A stretch of DNA of 64,000 bases from Flavimobilis massiliensis (lineage in GTDB: Bacteria; Actinomycetota; Actinomycetes; Actinomycetales; Cellulomonadaceae), in the NCBI RefSeq assembly GCF_900240335.1, contig NZ_LT964979.1:1-64000 (forward strand), read 5' to 3'. The translations under genes and the position numbers were made by a program. Under the pieces are notes generated by a model. It had not been told where the DNA came from. It did no database searches and worked only from the letters and a program-made list of their open reading frames with translations. Below, piece after piece: positions 44,027 to 53,670 of the stretch. The stretch's first letter is position 1. Every line of letters begins with the position of its first letter.

Positions 44027-46200
44027 CGTGCTGCCTGCTCCGGAGCCTGCTCGTCGCCCGCCGCGTCCCCGCCCGTGGCGTCCGCGTCCGTGGCGTTCGT
44101 GTCCGTCGCGTCCTCGTCGTCCTCGTCGGGCTCGTCGGCGGCGACCTCGACGTGGTCGTCGGCCGGCTCGGCCTCGACCGCCTCGGCCTCGACCGCCTCG
44201 GCGGAGGCCGCCGACGGTGCGGGCTCGGCGGAGACGGCCGACGGTGCGGCGGCTGCCGCAGCTGCCGAGAGGTCGTCGGCAGCGGCCGATGCCGCCGCCG
44301 TGAACTCGGTCGTCTCGGTGCCCTCGGCCTGCTGCTCGAAACGCTCCTGGGCGACGGAGACCTTCTCGAGCGTGCGCCGCGAGGGGATGGGGTCGCCACC
44401 GAGAAGCGAGCGCAGCTCGTCGAGGTACGTCGTGATGGACTCGCGCTGCTTGTTGAGGTCGTCGACTTGGCGCTGCGCGGTCGTGCGCTCGCGGTCAGCC
44501 TCGCTCACGGCCTCCGAGAGGGTGCGCTCGGCGTGCTCGCGCGCGCCCGAGACGATCTCGTCGGCGTTGCGGCGGGCACCGGCGAGCAGCTCCTTGGCGT
44601 GGGCGTCGGATTCCTGACGGATCTTCTCGGACTGCTCGACCGCGCGGACGACGCGCTGCTCGGCGTCCGCGGCGTGCGCCTCGGCCTCCGCGACCATGCG
44701 GTCCGTCTCGGCGCGGGCGGCCGCCATGCGTTCGTCCTCGGAACGCTCGAACTCGGCCTTGCGGGTCGCGATCTCGAGCTCGGCATCGGCGAGCGCCTTG
44801 CGGGCCTGCTCGCGCAGCGTGTCGGCGTCGGCCTTCGCGGATGCGAGGACCGCGGCCGCCTCACGGGCTGCCTCGGCGCGCTGTGCCTCGACCGCGAGGC
44901 GGGTGCTCTCGCGGAGCTCGGCGGTCTCGCGAGCCGCCGTCGAGCGGAGCTCGGCGACGGCGGTGTCCGTGGTCTCGCGCAGCTCGGTCGTCTCACGTTC
45001 CGCGGCCTCGCGGAGCGCGGTCGTCTCGAGACGAGCGGTCTCGCGCTGCTCGGTCGTCTCGCGGTCCGTCGTCGCTCGGAGCGTCGTCACGTGCTGCTCG
45101 GTCTCCGTGCGCAGCGCCGTCGCCCACGTCTCCGTCTCAGCGCGGAGCTGAGCGACCTCGGCGGCTGCAGCCTCCCGGAGCTCACGGACCTCGCGGTCGG
45201 CAGTCGTGCGCGTGAGGGCCGCGTACTGGTCGGCCTCGGTGCGGAGAGCTTCGGTCTCCTCCGTGACGCGGCGGCCCAGCTCGGTCGTCTCGCGCTCGGC
45301 GGTCTGGCGGAGCGTGTCGGCAAACTCCTGGGCGCTCGCACGCAGCTCGGCAGCGGCGGTCTCGGCTGCCTGTCGGAGCTCACCCGTCTCACGTGCCGCG
45401 GGGCGTCGCAGCTCGGCGGTCTCGCTGTCGGCTGCCTGGCGGAGCGCGGCGGTGTCCGCCTCGGTCTTCTGGCGCAGCGCCGACGTCTCGACGTCAACGG
45501 TGCGACGCAGGTCCGCGGCGTAGGCGTCGGTCTCCTCGCGCAGCGCGGTCGTCTCGCTCTCGGCCGTCTGGCGCAGCGCGGCGACCTCGTCCTGCGTGCG
45601 CACGCGGAGCTCGGTCGTCTCGAGTTCGACGGCTGCGCGGAGGCTCGACGTCTCGCGCTCAGCAGTCGCGCGAAGTTCGGCGACCTCGGTCTGCGTGACG
45701 GACTGGATGCGAGCGGCCTCGCGCTCGGCGGAGCTCACCATCTCGTCTGCGCGGCGCAGCGCGCTCGTCGTCACGGACTCGGCCTCGGTCGCGGCGGCGG
45801 CGCGCGTGTCGTCGGCCTCGCGGCGGGCGGTCGCGAGGATCTCGGCGGCCTCGTTCTCCGCGCGGGCACGGATCTGGCCCGCGGCAAGCTTGGCACGGGC
45901 GACGGAGTCGGACGCCTGAGCGTTTGCCTGCGCGACGACGTCCGACGACTGCTCCTCGGCGGACCGCATGAGCTGTTCGATGCGCGAGCCGAGACCGGAG
46001 TACGTCGGGCGTTCGGCCTCACGGAGCTGGCGCTGCGCGTCCGAGAGCTCTCCGCTCATCTGGAGCGTCTTCTCGTCGAGCGACGCGACCTGGGCGCGCG
46101 CGGCGTCGAGCTGCTTGGCGAGGCGGGCGATCTCGCCGTCGACCTGGCCGCGGTCGTAGCCGCGCATGACGACGGGGAACAGAGGACGGTCTTCGGACAC
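44023..46200 (-). CDS. Scy/FilP-like hendecad coiled-coil cytoskeletal protein
   Basis: 725 residues, almost all coiled coil. The N-terminus (LFPVVMRGYDRGQVDGEIARL) resembles a DivIVA-type membrane-associated start. Residues 170-466 are 27 consecutive 11-residue blocks of the form xxETxxLRxxA, the hendecad pattern of Streptomyces Scy and FilP. After residue 600 comes an acidic Ala/Glu/Asp-rich disordered tail. In Streptomyces, Scy organises polar growth with DivIVA and FilP; an equivalent polar scaffold is a reasonable inference here. GTG at 46200 with GAAGG upstream; the longer open frame is rejected. Proteins of this type are often misnamed cellulose-binding. Confidence 0.8.
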   Translation of the reverse strand: MSEDRPLFPVVMRGYDRGQVDGEIARLAKQLDAARAQVASLDEKTLQMSGELSDAQRQLREAERPTYSGLGSRIEQLMRSAEEQSSDVVAQANAQASDSVARAKLAAGQIRARAENEAAEILATARREADDTRAAAATEAESVTTSALRRADEMVSSAEREAARIQSVTQTEVAELRATAERETSSLRAAVELETTELRVRTQDEVAALRQTAESETTALREETDAYAADLRRTVDVETSALRQKTEADTAALRQAADSETAELRRPAARETGELRQAAETAAAELRASAQEFADTLRQTAERETTELGRRVTEETEALRTEADQYAALTRTTADREVRELREAAAAEVAQLRAETETWATALRTETEQHVTTLRATTDRETTEQRETARLETTALREAAERETTELRETTDTAVAELRSTAARETAELRESTRLAVEAQRAEAAREAAAVLASAKADADTLREQARKALADAELEIATRKAEFERSEDERMAAARAETDRMVAEAEAHAADAEQRVVRAVEQSEKIRQESDAHAKELLAGARRNADEIVSGAREHAERTLSEAVSEADRERTTAQRQVDDLNKQRESITTYLDELRSLLGGDPIPSRRTLEKVSVAQERFEQQAEGTETTEFTAAASAAADDLSAAAAAAAPSAVSAEPAPSAASAEAVEAEAVEAEPADDHVEVAADEPDEDDEDATDTNATDADATGGDAAGDEQAPEQAAR
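44803..45693 (-). repeat. 27 in-frame 33-bp (11-residue) hendecad repeats
   Basis: From QTEVAELRATA to KADADTLREQA every block keeps Leu or a hydrophobic residue at position 7 and mostly Arg at position 8, with no insertion or deletion between blocks. The DNA blocks are diverged, so the repeat is old and held by selection. Confidence 0.85.
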
Positions 46201-46407
46201 GATGAGCCTTCGGCGTCGGGAGTGGAGCATCGGGTGCGCGGGTCCGCCGGGTGGTCGTCGTCGACTCCCGCCCGGGCACGCCGTCCCAGCGTATCGGTTC
46301 ACCCGCAGGTCCGGGACCCGGATGTTGTGATCTGTGCCGGTGTGCAGATCCCGTGGTGAGGTGGCACGGGCCGGGCCGCTCGATGGCCGTCGCCGCGGGC
46401 GACACCG

Positions 46408-46413
46408 TAGGCT
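46408..46413 (+). promoter_or_regulatory. -10 element TAGGCT for the 46441-49935 unit
   Basis: TAGGCT lies 27 bp before the GTG at 46441 with a GGAAGGA ribosome site in between, so this gene has a short leader. Confidence 0.55.
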
Positions 46414-46440
46414 GGAGCGTCCGGAACGGAAGGAAACTTG

Positions 46441-47946
46441 GTGCTGCAACGCGTCATCGGTGCCGTGCTCGTCGCGCTCGGCGTGCTCTCGGCGGCCCTC
46501 GCCGTCGCCTCGGCGACGGTCTGGCGACCCGACGACGTCGTCACGGCGTCGAGCACGAGCGGGGGGGCGGCGACGCTGCTCGTCGTCGAGCCCGGTGTGC
46601 TCGACCTCGTCTCGGACGAGGTGACTGTGACCGCGAGCCGGAGCGACGGCGGCGAGGTTGCGGTCGCTCTCGGCCGGGAGGCCGACGTCCGTGGCTGGGT
46701 CGGTGACGACGCGCACCTGGCCGTCACAGGTCTCGCGTCATGGGACGCTCTCGCGACGCAGCTCGTCGCGGGGAACACGACACCCGTCGAGCCCTCCGAC
46801 GACGGGACGACGAAGCCGTCCGCCGACGCCTCCGCGACCCCCTCCGGCGACGCGACGACGAAGCCGTCCGACGATGCCTCGACGAAGCCGTCCGCCGACG
46901 CCTCCGCGACCCCGGCGGCCTCGCCCACGCCGACGCCGGTCGTCGGTTCCTCGGGTCTCGTCGGCCCTGACCCGTCGGGCTCCGACATGTGGTTCGCCTC
47001 GGCCTCAGGCGCCGGCAGCGCGAGCCTCCCGGCTGGTACGGCCGTGGCGGAGGGGCGCACGATGCTCCTCGTCGCATCCGTCGGCGACGGCGCGCCCGCG
47101 CCCGTCCTCACGCTCTCGTGGCAGCGCGAGGTCTCGTCGGCGTGGCTCGTCCCCGGCCTTGTCCTCGGGAGCCTGCTCGCGCTCGCCGGCGCGGCGGTCC
47201 TCCTCGCGGCCTCGCGCGGCGGGCTGCGCGCCGTCGGCGCGAGCACGCGCCGCAGCATCCTCGAGACCTCCGCCCGCACCGCCGCGACCCTCTCGCGCCG
47301 CGGTGGCCAGCGTGCCGAGCCGACCGACGAGCGACCGGCGTCGCCGACCCCCACCCAGCCACCGGCGACCCGGCCGACGACGCCCGTGGCGCCCACGGTG
47401 GCGCAGGCCCCGTCCCCGTACGATCTCCGGCCCGGGCCCTCCTCACCCGGCGGACCGGTGCCCGCAGGACCCGCCGACCGCGGCCCCGTGCCCGGGGCCG
47501 CCTCCGCAGCGGGCGCACAGCCCGCCGACGGTCCCGCCCGGACCGCCGGAACCTCCGCGGCGAGCCCCTACGAGACGCGACCGAGCTCCCCGACGAGCGG
47601 CTCCGCGGTCGAGCCCGCAGCCGAGACCGGAGCCCGACCGCTCACGCGGCGTGAGCTGCGCGAGCAAGCGGAGCGTGAGGCGCTCCTCGCGGCGCAGGAG
47701 AAGACCCGTCGCCGACCCCGCACGGGCGCGCTGCCAGCCGTACGCGCCGAGCGCGCAGGCGGCGGCACCGAGCCGACACCGACGCAGCCGGCTCCTCCCG
47801 CAGCCTCGCCCACGCCTGCCCCCACGCCCGACGACTCGAACACCGCCCGGGCCGACGCCTGGCGGCGCGCCTGGGGCTTCGAGCAGCAGACCTGGACCCC
47901 GGACACTCACGACGCCAGCCCCGCCCGCCCCGAGGAGGACGCATGA
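46441..47946 (+). CDS. Large membrane protein of unknown function with Ser/Thr/Pro/Asp repeat linker
   Basis: 501 residues. One N-terminal helix (about 5-28), an outer domain to about residue 118, then a low-complexity linker in which KPSADASATP occurs twice. A second outer part leads to a helix at about 233-257 and a Pro/Ala-rich cytoplasmic tail of about 230 residues that ends with ARADAWRRAWGFEQQTW. The final Trp/Arg segment looks like a binding motif. GTG 46441 is preferred to the TTG one codon earlier. First gene of a three-gene unit with a lipoprotein and a YbbN-like protein. Confidence 0.75.
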   Translation: MLQRVIGAVLVALGVLSAALAVASATVWRPDDVVTASSTSGGAATLLVVEPGVLDLVSDEVTVTASRSDGGEVAVALGREADVRGWVGDDAHLAVTGLASWDALATQLVAGNTTPVEPSDDGTTKPSADASATPSGDATTKPSDDASTKPSADASATPAASPTPTPVVGSSGLVGPDPSGSDMWFASASGAGSASLPAGTAVAEGRTMLLVASVGDGAPAPVLTLSWQREVSSAWLVPGLVLGSLLALAGAAVLLAASRGGLRAVGASTRRSILETSARTAATLSRRGGQRAEPTDERPASPTPTQPPATRPTTPVAPTVAQAPSPYDLRPGPSSPGGPVPAGPADRGPVPGAASAAGAQPADGPARTAGTSAASPYETRPSSPTSGSAVEPAAETGARPLTRRELREQAEREALLAAQEKTRRRPRTGALPAVRAERAGGGTEPTPTQPAPPAASPTPAPTPDDSNTARADAWRRAWGFEQQTWTPDTHDASPARPEEDA

Positions 47947-48956
47947 CCCGCACTCACCGGACGGCACTCGCTGCGTCCGCGCTCGCGCTCGCGCTCGGCC
48001 TCGCGGCGTGCGCCGAGCCGCTCCCCACGCCGACGCCCGCGGCGACGCCCGTCCAGGCGCCGCCCGTGCTCACCCCCGAGCAGTCCGCAGCGATCCTCGC
48101 CTCGATCGGTGAGACCCTCGCGACGACCGACGAGGCCCGCAGCGACAAGGGCCTCAAGGACCGGCTTTCAGGACCCGCGCTCGCGATCCGCAAGGTCGAG
48201 CTCGCGGTCGCCAAGGCGACGAAGAAGGACGACCCGCTCACGAAACTGCCGACGACGGCGCTGTCGATGACGAGCCCCGTCGAGCAGGCGTGGCCGCGCG
48301 CGGCGCTCGTCGTCTCGGAGCAGCCCGAGCTCGAGACGGAGCGTCTCCTCGTCCTCGAGCAGGACGAGGCCCGGGACCCCTGGCGCCTGTGGTCGTGGGT
48401 GCGGCTCTTCCCCGGCGTGACGCTGCCCCGCTTCGCCGCCGCGACCGTCGGGTCCGGCACGGTCGGCGCCGACGACGACGGCTACCTCGTCACCGCCTCC
48501 GAGGCACTCGAACGCTACGCGGACGTCCTCTCGAAGCCGAAGAAGTCCAAGCACCTCGATCTCTTCGCCGACGACCCGTTCCGGGAGAGGGTCGCGCAGC
48601 TGAGCAAGCTCCAGAACGCGGCGCTCAAGCCCGCCGAAGGCAAGCAGACCATGACGTTCACCGCGGTGCCGGGCGCACTCCACGCGTTCGCGACCGTCGA
48701 CGGCGGCATGCTCGTCGTCGGTGAGCTCACGGCACTCGAAGATCGCGTTGCCGAGAAGGGCGCGAAGATCTCGCCCGTCGACGACGTCGAGAAGCACCTC
48801 ACGAAGAAGCTCAAGGTCGAGAACTCGATGGCGCTCACGTACACGACGGTCGTCGCGATCCACGTGCCCGCCGACGGCTCCGACGCGACGAAGGTCGACG
48901 TCCTCGGCGTCGAGCACGCCGCGACGAAGGCCTCGATCCCCGAGAAGAAGGACTGA
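47943..48956 (+). CDS. Lipoprotein of unknown function
   Basis: 337 residues. Signal peptide with lipobox LGLAAC (lipid on Cys23), then a Thr/Pro/Ala spacer and a soluble domain outside the membrane (WPRAALVVSEQPELETERLLVLEQ, PWRLWSWVRLFPGVTLPRF). No known domain is recognised. It overlaps the membrane-protein gene by four bases (ATGA), so the two probably act together at the cell surface. Confidence 0.82.
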   Translation: MTRTHRTALAASALALALGLAACAEPLPTPTPAATPVQAPPVLTPEQSAAILASIGETLATTDEARSDKGLKDRLSGPALAIRKVELAVAKATKKDDPLTKLPTTALSMTSPVEQAWPRAALVVSEQPELETERLLVLEQDEARDPWRLWSWVRLFPGVTLPRFAAATVGSGTVGADDDGYLVTASEALERYADVLSKPKKSKHLDLFADDPFRERVAQLSKLQNAALKPAEGKQTMTFTAVPGALHAFATVDGGMLVVGELTALEDRVAEKGAKISPVDDVEKHLTKKLKVENSMALTYTTVVAIHVPADGSDATKVDVLGVEHAATKASIPEKKD

Positions 48957-48990
48957 CGACGCGCGTCGTCCCCGCACGCAGGAAGGTGTC

Positions 48991-49935
48991 ATGAGCCAGC
49001 CCCAGCCCGACCCCCGTCTCGACGTCCGCGGAGCCGTCGACCTCTCCTCGCTAGGCCGACCGACCGCGCCGCCCCCGGGCGAGCCCGGCGGCGCACCCGC
49101 GGCCGGGGGCAACGTCGTCGACGTGACGACCGAGACGTTCGGCGACGTCGTCGAACTCTCCGCGCGCGTGCCCGTCGTCGTCCTCATGTGGCTGCCGACG
49201 GACGACGCCGTCGCGCGCTTCGGCACCGCGCTCGGCGCGGTCGTCGACCGCTATGAGGGCCGCATGCTCCTCGCGCGCGCGGACGTCGAGGCGCACCCGC
49301 AGATCGCTGCCGCGTTCCAGGTGCAGGGCGTGCCGTCGGTCGTCGCCCTCATCTCGGGCCAGCCCGTCCCGCTGTTCCAGGGCATCCTTGACGACGAGCA
49401 GGTCGGGGGCGTGCTCGACCAGGTCCTTCAGGCTGCCGAGGCCAACGGCGTCACCGGGCGCCTCGACGCCGAGGGCGGGGCCGCGGACGACGACGTCGCC
49501 GCGGAGCCCGAGCCGGAGCCGCTGCCGCCGCTCCACCAGAAGGCGTACGACGCGATCGACGCAGGGGACCTCGAGGGCGCGATCGCGGCCTACACGCAGG
49601 CGCTGCGCGAGGACCCCCGCGACGCGGCCGCGTCAGCAGGGCTTGCGAACGTCCGGCTCCTCGCGCGGACCGCGACGATGGAGCTCGGCGCGGTGCGCGC
49701 GGCCGCAGCGGAGCGTCCCGCGGACCTCCAGGCCCAGCTTGACGTCGCCGACCTCGACCTCGCCGGCGGCAAGGTCGACGACGCGCTCGGACGTCTCGTC
49801 GAGCTCCTGCCTTCGCTCGACGCCGACGGCAAGGAGACGGTGCGCACGCGCCTCGTCGAGTACTTCGAGATCCTCGGACCCGAGGACCCGCGCGTCGGAC
49901 CTGCGCGCCGCGCCCTCGCCAACGCGCTGTACTGA
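48991..49935 (+). CDS. YbbN-like thioredoxin-fold/TPR protein lacking CxxC
   Basis: 314 residues. Thioredoxin-like fold at about 40-150 (VVVLMWLPTDDAVARFG, VEAHPQIAAAFQVQGVPSVVALISGQPVPLFQG) followed by TPR-like helices (KAYDAIDAGDLEGAIAAYTQALREDPRD). The position of the redox CxxC reads WLPTDDA, so it cannot be a disulfide reductase. In E. coli, YbbN/CnoX is a chaperone-like holdase. ATG with AGGAAGG upstream. Confidence 0.88.
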   Translation: MSQPQPDPRLDVRGAVDLSSLGRPTAPPPGEPGGAPAAGGNVVDVTTETFGDVVELSARVPVVVLMWLPTDDAVARFGTALGAVVDRYEGRMLLARADVEAHPQIAAAFQVQGVPSVVALISGQPVPLFQGILDDEQVGGVLDQVLQAAEANGVTGRLDAEGGAADDDVAAEPEPEPLPPLHQKAYDAIDAGDLEGAIAAYTQALREDPRDAAASAGLANVRLLARTATMELGAVRAAAAERPADLQAQLDVADLDLAGGKVDDALGRLVELLPSLDADGKETVRTRLVEYFEILGPEDPRVGPARRALANALY

Positions 49936-49941
49936 CGCTCA

Positions 49942-49984
49942 CGACGACGGCGGCCACCCCGGACCGGGGTGGCCGCCGTCGTCG
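49942..49984. terminator. Perfect 19-bp hairpin between ybbN-like gene and glgB
   Basis: Arms 49942-49960 and 49966-49984 are perfect complements. It lies between two convergent genes (stops at 49935 and 49995). Confidence 0.85.
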
Positions 49985-49994
49985 CGCGTGGGCG

Positions 49995-52178
49995 TCAGCC
50001 CTCGTGCCGCAGGTAGATCGCGCCGAGCGGCGGGACACGCAGCGGCACGGAGAACCGCTGGCCCTTCCACGGCTGGTCCTCCGCGGTGACGCCGCCGAGG
50101 TTGCCGACGCCCGAGCCGCCATAGTCGGCGGCGTCCGTGTTGAGGATCTCCGTCCACGTGCCGCCCGTCGGAAGCGGCAGGCGCCATCCCTCGTGCACGG
50201 TGTCGGCGAAGTTCACGACGACTGCGACGTCCCGGCCGTCGGTCCCACGTCGCAGGAACGCGATGATGTTCGCATCCGCGGCGTCGGAGTCGAGCCACGT
50301 GAAGGCCGCAGGGTCGAAGTCCCGCTCCCACAGCGCGCCCTCGGCGCGGTACACCGAGTTGAGGTCGCGCACGAGGCTCTGGACGCCCCGGTGCGGCGCA
50401 TGGTCGAGCAGGTACCACTCGACACCCGAGCCGTCGTCCCACTCGGTGCCCTGTCCGATCTCGCAGCCCATGAAGAGCAGCTGCTTGCCCGGATGCGCCC
50501 ACTGGTAGGCGAGCAGCCCGCGCAGCCCCGCGAACTGCTGCCACTCGCCGCCCGGCATCTTGCGCAGGAGCGACCCCTTGCCGTGGACGACCTCGTCGTG
50601 GCTGAGCGGCAGCATGAACTGCTCGGAGTACGCGTACACCATCGAGAACGTCACCTCGTGGTGGTGGTATCGCCGGTGGACCGGGTCCGTCGCGAGGTAG
50701 CGGAGCGTGTCGTTCATCCACCCCATGTTCCACTTGAGACCGAACCCGAGGCCGCCCGCGCTCGTCGGCGCCGTGACGCCGGGCCACGACGTCGACTCCT
50801 CGGCGATCATGACGATGCCCGGGCTGCGCCGGTAGGCCGTCGCGTTGGCCTCCTGGAGGAACGCGATCGCCTCGAGGTGCTCACGGCCGCCCTGCACGTT
50901 GGGACGCCACTGGCCGGGCTTGCGCGAGTAGTCGAGGTAGAGCATCGACGCGACGGCGTCGACGCGCAGACCGTCGACGTGGAATTCCTCGAGCCAGTAC
51001 GTCGCGTTCGCGACGAGGAAGTTACGGACCTCGGCACGTCCGAAGTTGAAGACGTACGTGCCCCAGTCTGGGTGCTCGCCACGGAGCGGGTCCGGGTCCT
51101 CGTAGAGCGGGGTCCCGTCGAAGCGCGCGAGCGCCCACTCGTCCTTGGGGAAGTGCGCCGGAACCCAGTCGAGGATGACGCCGATGCCCGCCGCGTGCAG
51201 CGAGTCGATGAGGAACCGCAGGTCGTCAGGGTGGCCGAAGCGTGAGGACGGCGCGTAGTAGCCCGTCACCTGGTAGCCCCACGACGGCCCGTACGGGTGC
51301 TCGGCGATCGGCATGAGCTCGACGTGCGTGAAACCCTGCTCGACGACGTACGCCGTGAGCTGCTCGGCGAGCTGGCGGTAGCCGAGGCCCGGACGCCACG
51401 ACCCGACGTGCACCTCGTAGACGCTCATCGGCCCCGTGTGCGGGTCCGACTGCGCACGGCGTGCCATCCACGCGTCGTCCTGCCACACGTGCTCGGAGGC
51501 GACGACGACGGACGCCGTCGCGGGCGGCACCTCCGCGGACTTCGCCATCGGATCGGCCTTCTGCCGCCACGAGCCGTCCTGCGCGAGGATCTCGAACTTG
51601 TAGCGCGTGCCTGCACCGACCCCCGGGACGAAGAGCTCCCACACGCCCGAGCTGCCGAGTGAGCGCATCGCGTGCGACGCACCCTGCCAGTGGTTGTGGT
51701 CGCCGACGACGCGCACCGCGCGAGCGTTGGGCGCCCACACCGCGAACGCCGTGCCGTGAACCTCGCCGAGCACGCTCGGGAACGTGCGGAGGTTCGCGCC
51801 GAGCACCGTCCACAGCGTCTCGTGGCGGCCCTCCTGCACGAGGTGGAGGTCGAGCTCGCCGAGCGTCGGCAGGAAGCGGTACGGGTCGTCGGAGCGCGTG
51901 ACCTCGTCGCCGTACCGCACGCGGAGCCGGTAGTCGGGCACCTCGTCGACGGGCAGGACGACACACCACACCCCGTCCTGCTCGTGCTCCGTCGGGTGCT
52001 CGCCGTCGGCCGTGACGACGACGACCTCGTCGGCGAGCGGACGCAGGACTCGGACCGTCACCGCGCCGTTGTGCACGTGCGGCCCGAGCACCGAGTGCGG
52101 GGCATGGTGACGACCTGCGGCGACCGCGGCGAGTTGCGCGGCGTCGACGGGGAGCGGCGAGGGTGAGGACGGGATCAT
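49995..52178 (-). CDS. glgB: 1,4-alpha-glucan branching enzyme
   Basis: 727-residue GH13 enzyme that makes alpha-1,6 branches. An N-terminal beta-sandwich (CBM48, FAVWAPNARAVRVVGDHNHW) is followed by the barrel. The nucleophile is Asp407 in GLRVDAVASML and the acid/base Glu460 in MIAEESTSWPG; the spacing of 53 equals that in E. coli GlgB (405/458). In the GlgE route it branches the maltosyl polymer. The ATG at 52178 with AAAGG upstream is preferred to the ATG at 52199. It is the last gene of the minus-strand glgE unit. Confidence 0.97.
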   Translation of the reverse strand: MIPSSPSPLPVDAAQLAAVAAGRHHAPHSVLGPHVHNGAVTVRVLRPLADEVVVVTADGEHPTEHEQDGVWCVVLPVDEVPDYRLRVRYGDEVTRSDDPYRFLPTLGELDLHLVQEGRHETLWTVLGANLRTFPSVLGEVHGTAFAVWAPNARAVRVVGDHNHWQGASHAMRSLGSSGVWELFVPGVGAGTRYKFEILAQDGSWRQKADPMAKSAEVPPATASVVVASEHVWQDDAWMARRAQSDPHTGPMSVYEVHVGSWRPGLGYRQLAEQLTAYVVEQGFTHVELMPIAEHPYGPSWGYQVTGYYAPSSRFGHPDDLRFLIDSLHAAGIGVILDWVPAHFPKDEWALARFDGTPLYEDPDPLRGEHPDWGTYVFNFGRAEVRNFLVANATYWLEEFHVDGLRVDAVASMLYLDYSRKPGQWRPNVQGGREHLEAIAFLQEANATAYRRSPGIVMIAEESTSWPGVTAPTSAGGLGFGLKWNMGWMNDTLRYLATDPVHRRYHHHEVTFSMVYAYSEQFMLPLSHDEVVHGKGSLLRKMPGGEWQQFAGLRGLLAYQWAHPGKQLLFMGCEIGQGTEWDDGSGVEWYLLDHAPHRGVQSLVRDLNSVYRAEGALWERDFDPAAFTWLDSDAADANIIAFLRRGTDGRDVAVVVNFADTVHEGWRLPLPTGGTWTEILNTDAADYGGSGVGNLGGVTAEDQPWKGQRFSVPLRVPPLGAIYLRHEG

Positions 52179-52248
52179 TGCACTACCTTTCCACGGCACG
52201 GGCAGGAGACAGAGGGACCGACGACCGGCGCGTCGGCTCCGGTGCAGG

Positions 52249-53661
52249 TCACCCGGGCACGGGCTCGTCCCCGTCGGGCGCAGGTGGCTTGCCGTGTGCG
52301 AGCAGCCGGTCGACCGCGCCGAGCGGGATCCTCAGCCAGTCGGGCCGGTTCCCGGCCTCGTAGACGACCTCGTAGAGCGCCTTGTCGAGCTCGAGCGCGT
52401 CCCGCAAGGTCTGCGTGAACGCGTCGTCGGGCGTGGGGTACGCCTCCGCGTAGCCCGCGAGGAACGCCTCACGCGCGTCGGTCGCCCACGTGGGCGACGT
52501 CGCCTCGCCGACGGCCGCCGCGTAGTCGAAGGACCTCAGCATCCCGGCGACGTCCCGGACCGGAAGGTCGGGGCGCTGCCGCTCCGCGAGCGGCCGCATG
52601 GGCTCGCCCTCGAAGTCGAGGACACGCCACGTGCCGTCGCCCGCGCGGAGGACCTGGCCGAGGTGTAGGTCGCCGTGGATGTGCTGGAGCTCGAGCAGGC
52701 TCGCCTCGTCCGGCGCCTCGAGCAGGCCGTAGAACTGCTCGATCGCGGGGAGACGCCCCGCGATCACGCTCGCGCTCGCGGCGGCGGCCCGCGCCCGCCG
52801 ACGCAGCTCCGAGCGTAGCCATGCGAGCCCGACGGTCTGGCCGGCAGCGGGCAGGGCCTGCCGCAACGCGACGTGCATGCCCGCGACCGTGCGGCCGAGC
52901 TCGGCCGCGTCCTCGGCGAACGAGAGGTCTCCCGTCGCGTACGCGCACGCGAGCTGGAACCCGTCCGACGCGTCAGGGACGAGCTCCGTGAGCACCCCGA
53001 GGTCGATCGGCTCGGCACCGGCCGGCACGTCGCCCTCGTCCTCGCCCGCAAGCTCGAGCCACGCGAGCGGGGCGGGCACGCCGTCCCAGCCGACCTGCAC
53101 GAGAGCCCGCGGCACGTCGACGTCCGGGTTCGCACCCGGCGCGACCGTCCGGAACAGCTTGAGGATCGCGCCGCCCGCGACCGCGGGCAGGAGGATCGAC
53201 GTGTTCGACTGCTCGACCGTGAGCATGCGCGCGCCCGCAAGGTCGAGGCTCGCGGGCGGGGCGTCTGCCTCGCCCCACTGGGCGAGCGTCAGCCACGCCC
53301 GCCAGAACGTCGGGTCGTCGCACGCGTCGAGCAGGTCCGTGCCGTCGCCCAGCGTGCCGATCCACGACGGTGGCACCTCCTGCCCGACGGCGTGCGTGAC
53401 CGACGGCCGCCGCACGACCGGAACCTGGACCGTGACGGTCGCCTCGGGACCCTCGACGCGCAGAAGGTGGACGATCGCGTCCGAGCCGTCGGCGAGCCCG
53501 AAGGACCGCCACGGCGTGATCGTCGTCGTCCCCGACTTCACGGGGAACCAGCGTCGCGCCGGCATCCACGCGCGCAGCAGCGCCAGCTGTGCGTCGTCGG
53601 GCGCGGGCGCCGGGACGAACGGTCCGAGCTGGTCGGTGAGATCAATGCGTCGACGGCTCAT
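52249..53661 (-). CDS. mak: Maltokinase
   Basis: 470-residue enzyme that phosphorylates maltose to maltose-1-phosphate with ATP, the substrate of GlgE. Kinase landmarks are HIHGDLHLGQVL (catalytic Asp) and VLDFEGEPMRP (metal-binding DFE), with the usual N-terminal ARRWFPVKSG. In some genomes it is fused to treS; here it is separate and directly downstream, nine bases after the treS stop. The ATG at 53661 has AGGGG upstream; a GTG six bases earlier is possible. Confidence 0.94.
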   Translation of the reverse strand: MSRRRIDLTDQLGPFVPAPAPDDAQLALLRAWMPARRWFPVKSGTTTITPWRSFGLADGSDAIVHLLRVEGPEATVTVQVPVVRRPSVTHAVGQEVPPSWIGTLGDGTDLLDACDDPTFWRAWLTLAQWGEADAPPASLDLAGARMLTVEQSNTSILLPAVAGGAILKLFRTVAPGANPDVDVPRALVQVGWDGVPAPLAWLELAGEDEGDVPAGAEPIDLGVLTELVPDASDGFQLACAYATGDLSFAEDAAELGRTVAGMHVALRQALPAAGQTVGLAWLRSELRRRARAAAASASVIAGRLPAIEQFYGLLEAPDEASLLELQHIHGDLHLGQVLRAGDGTWRVLDFEGEPMRPLAERQRPDLPVRDVAGMLRSFDYAAAVGEATSPTWATDAREAFLAGYAEAYPTPDDAFTQTLRDALELDKALYEVVYEAGNRPDWLRIPLGAVDRLLAHGKPPAPDGDEPVPG

Positions 53662-53670
53662 GCGCACCCC

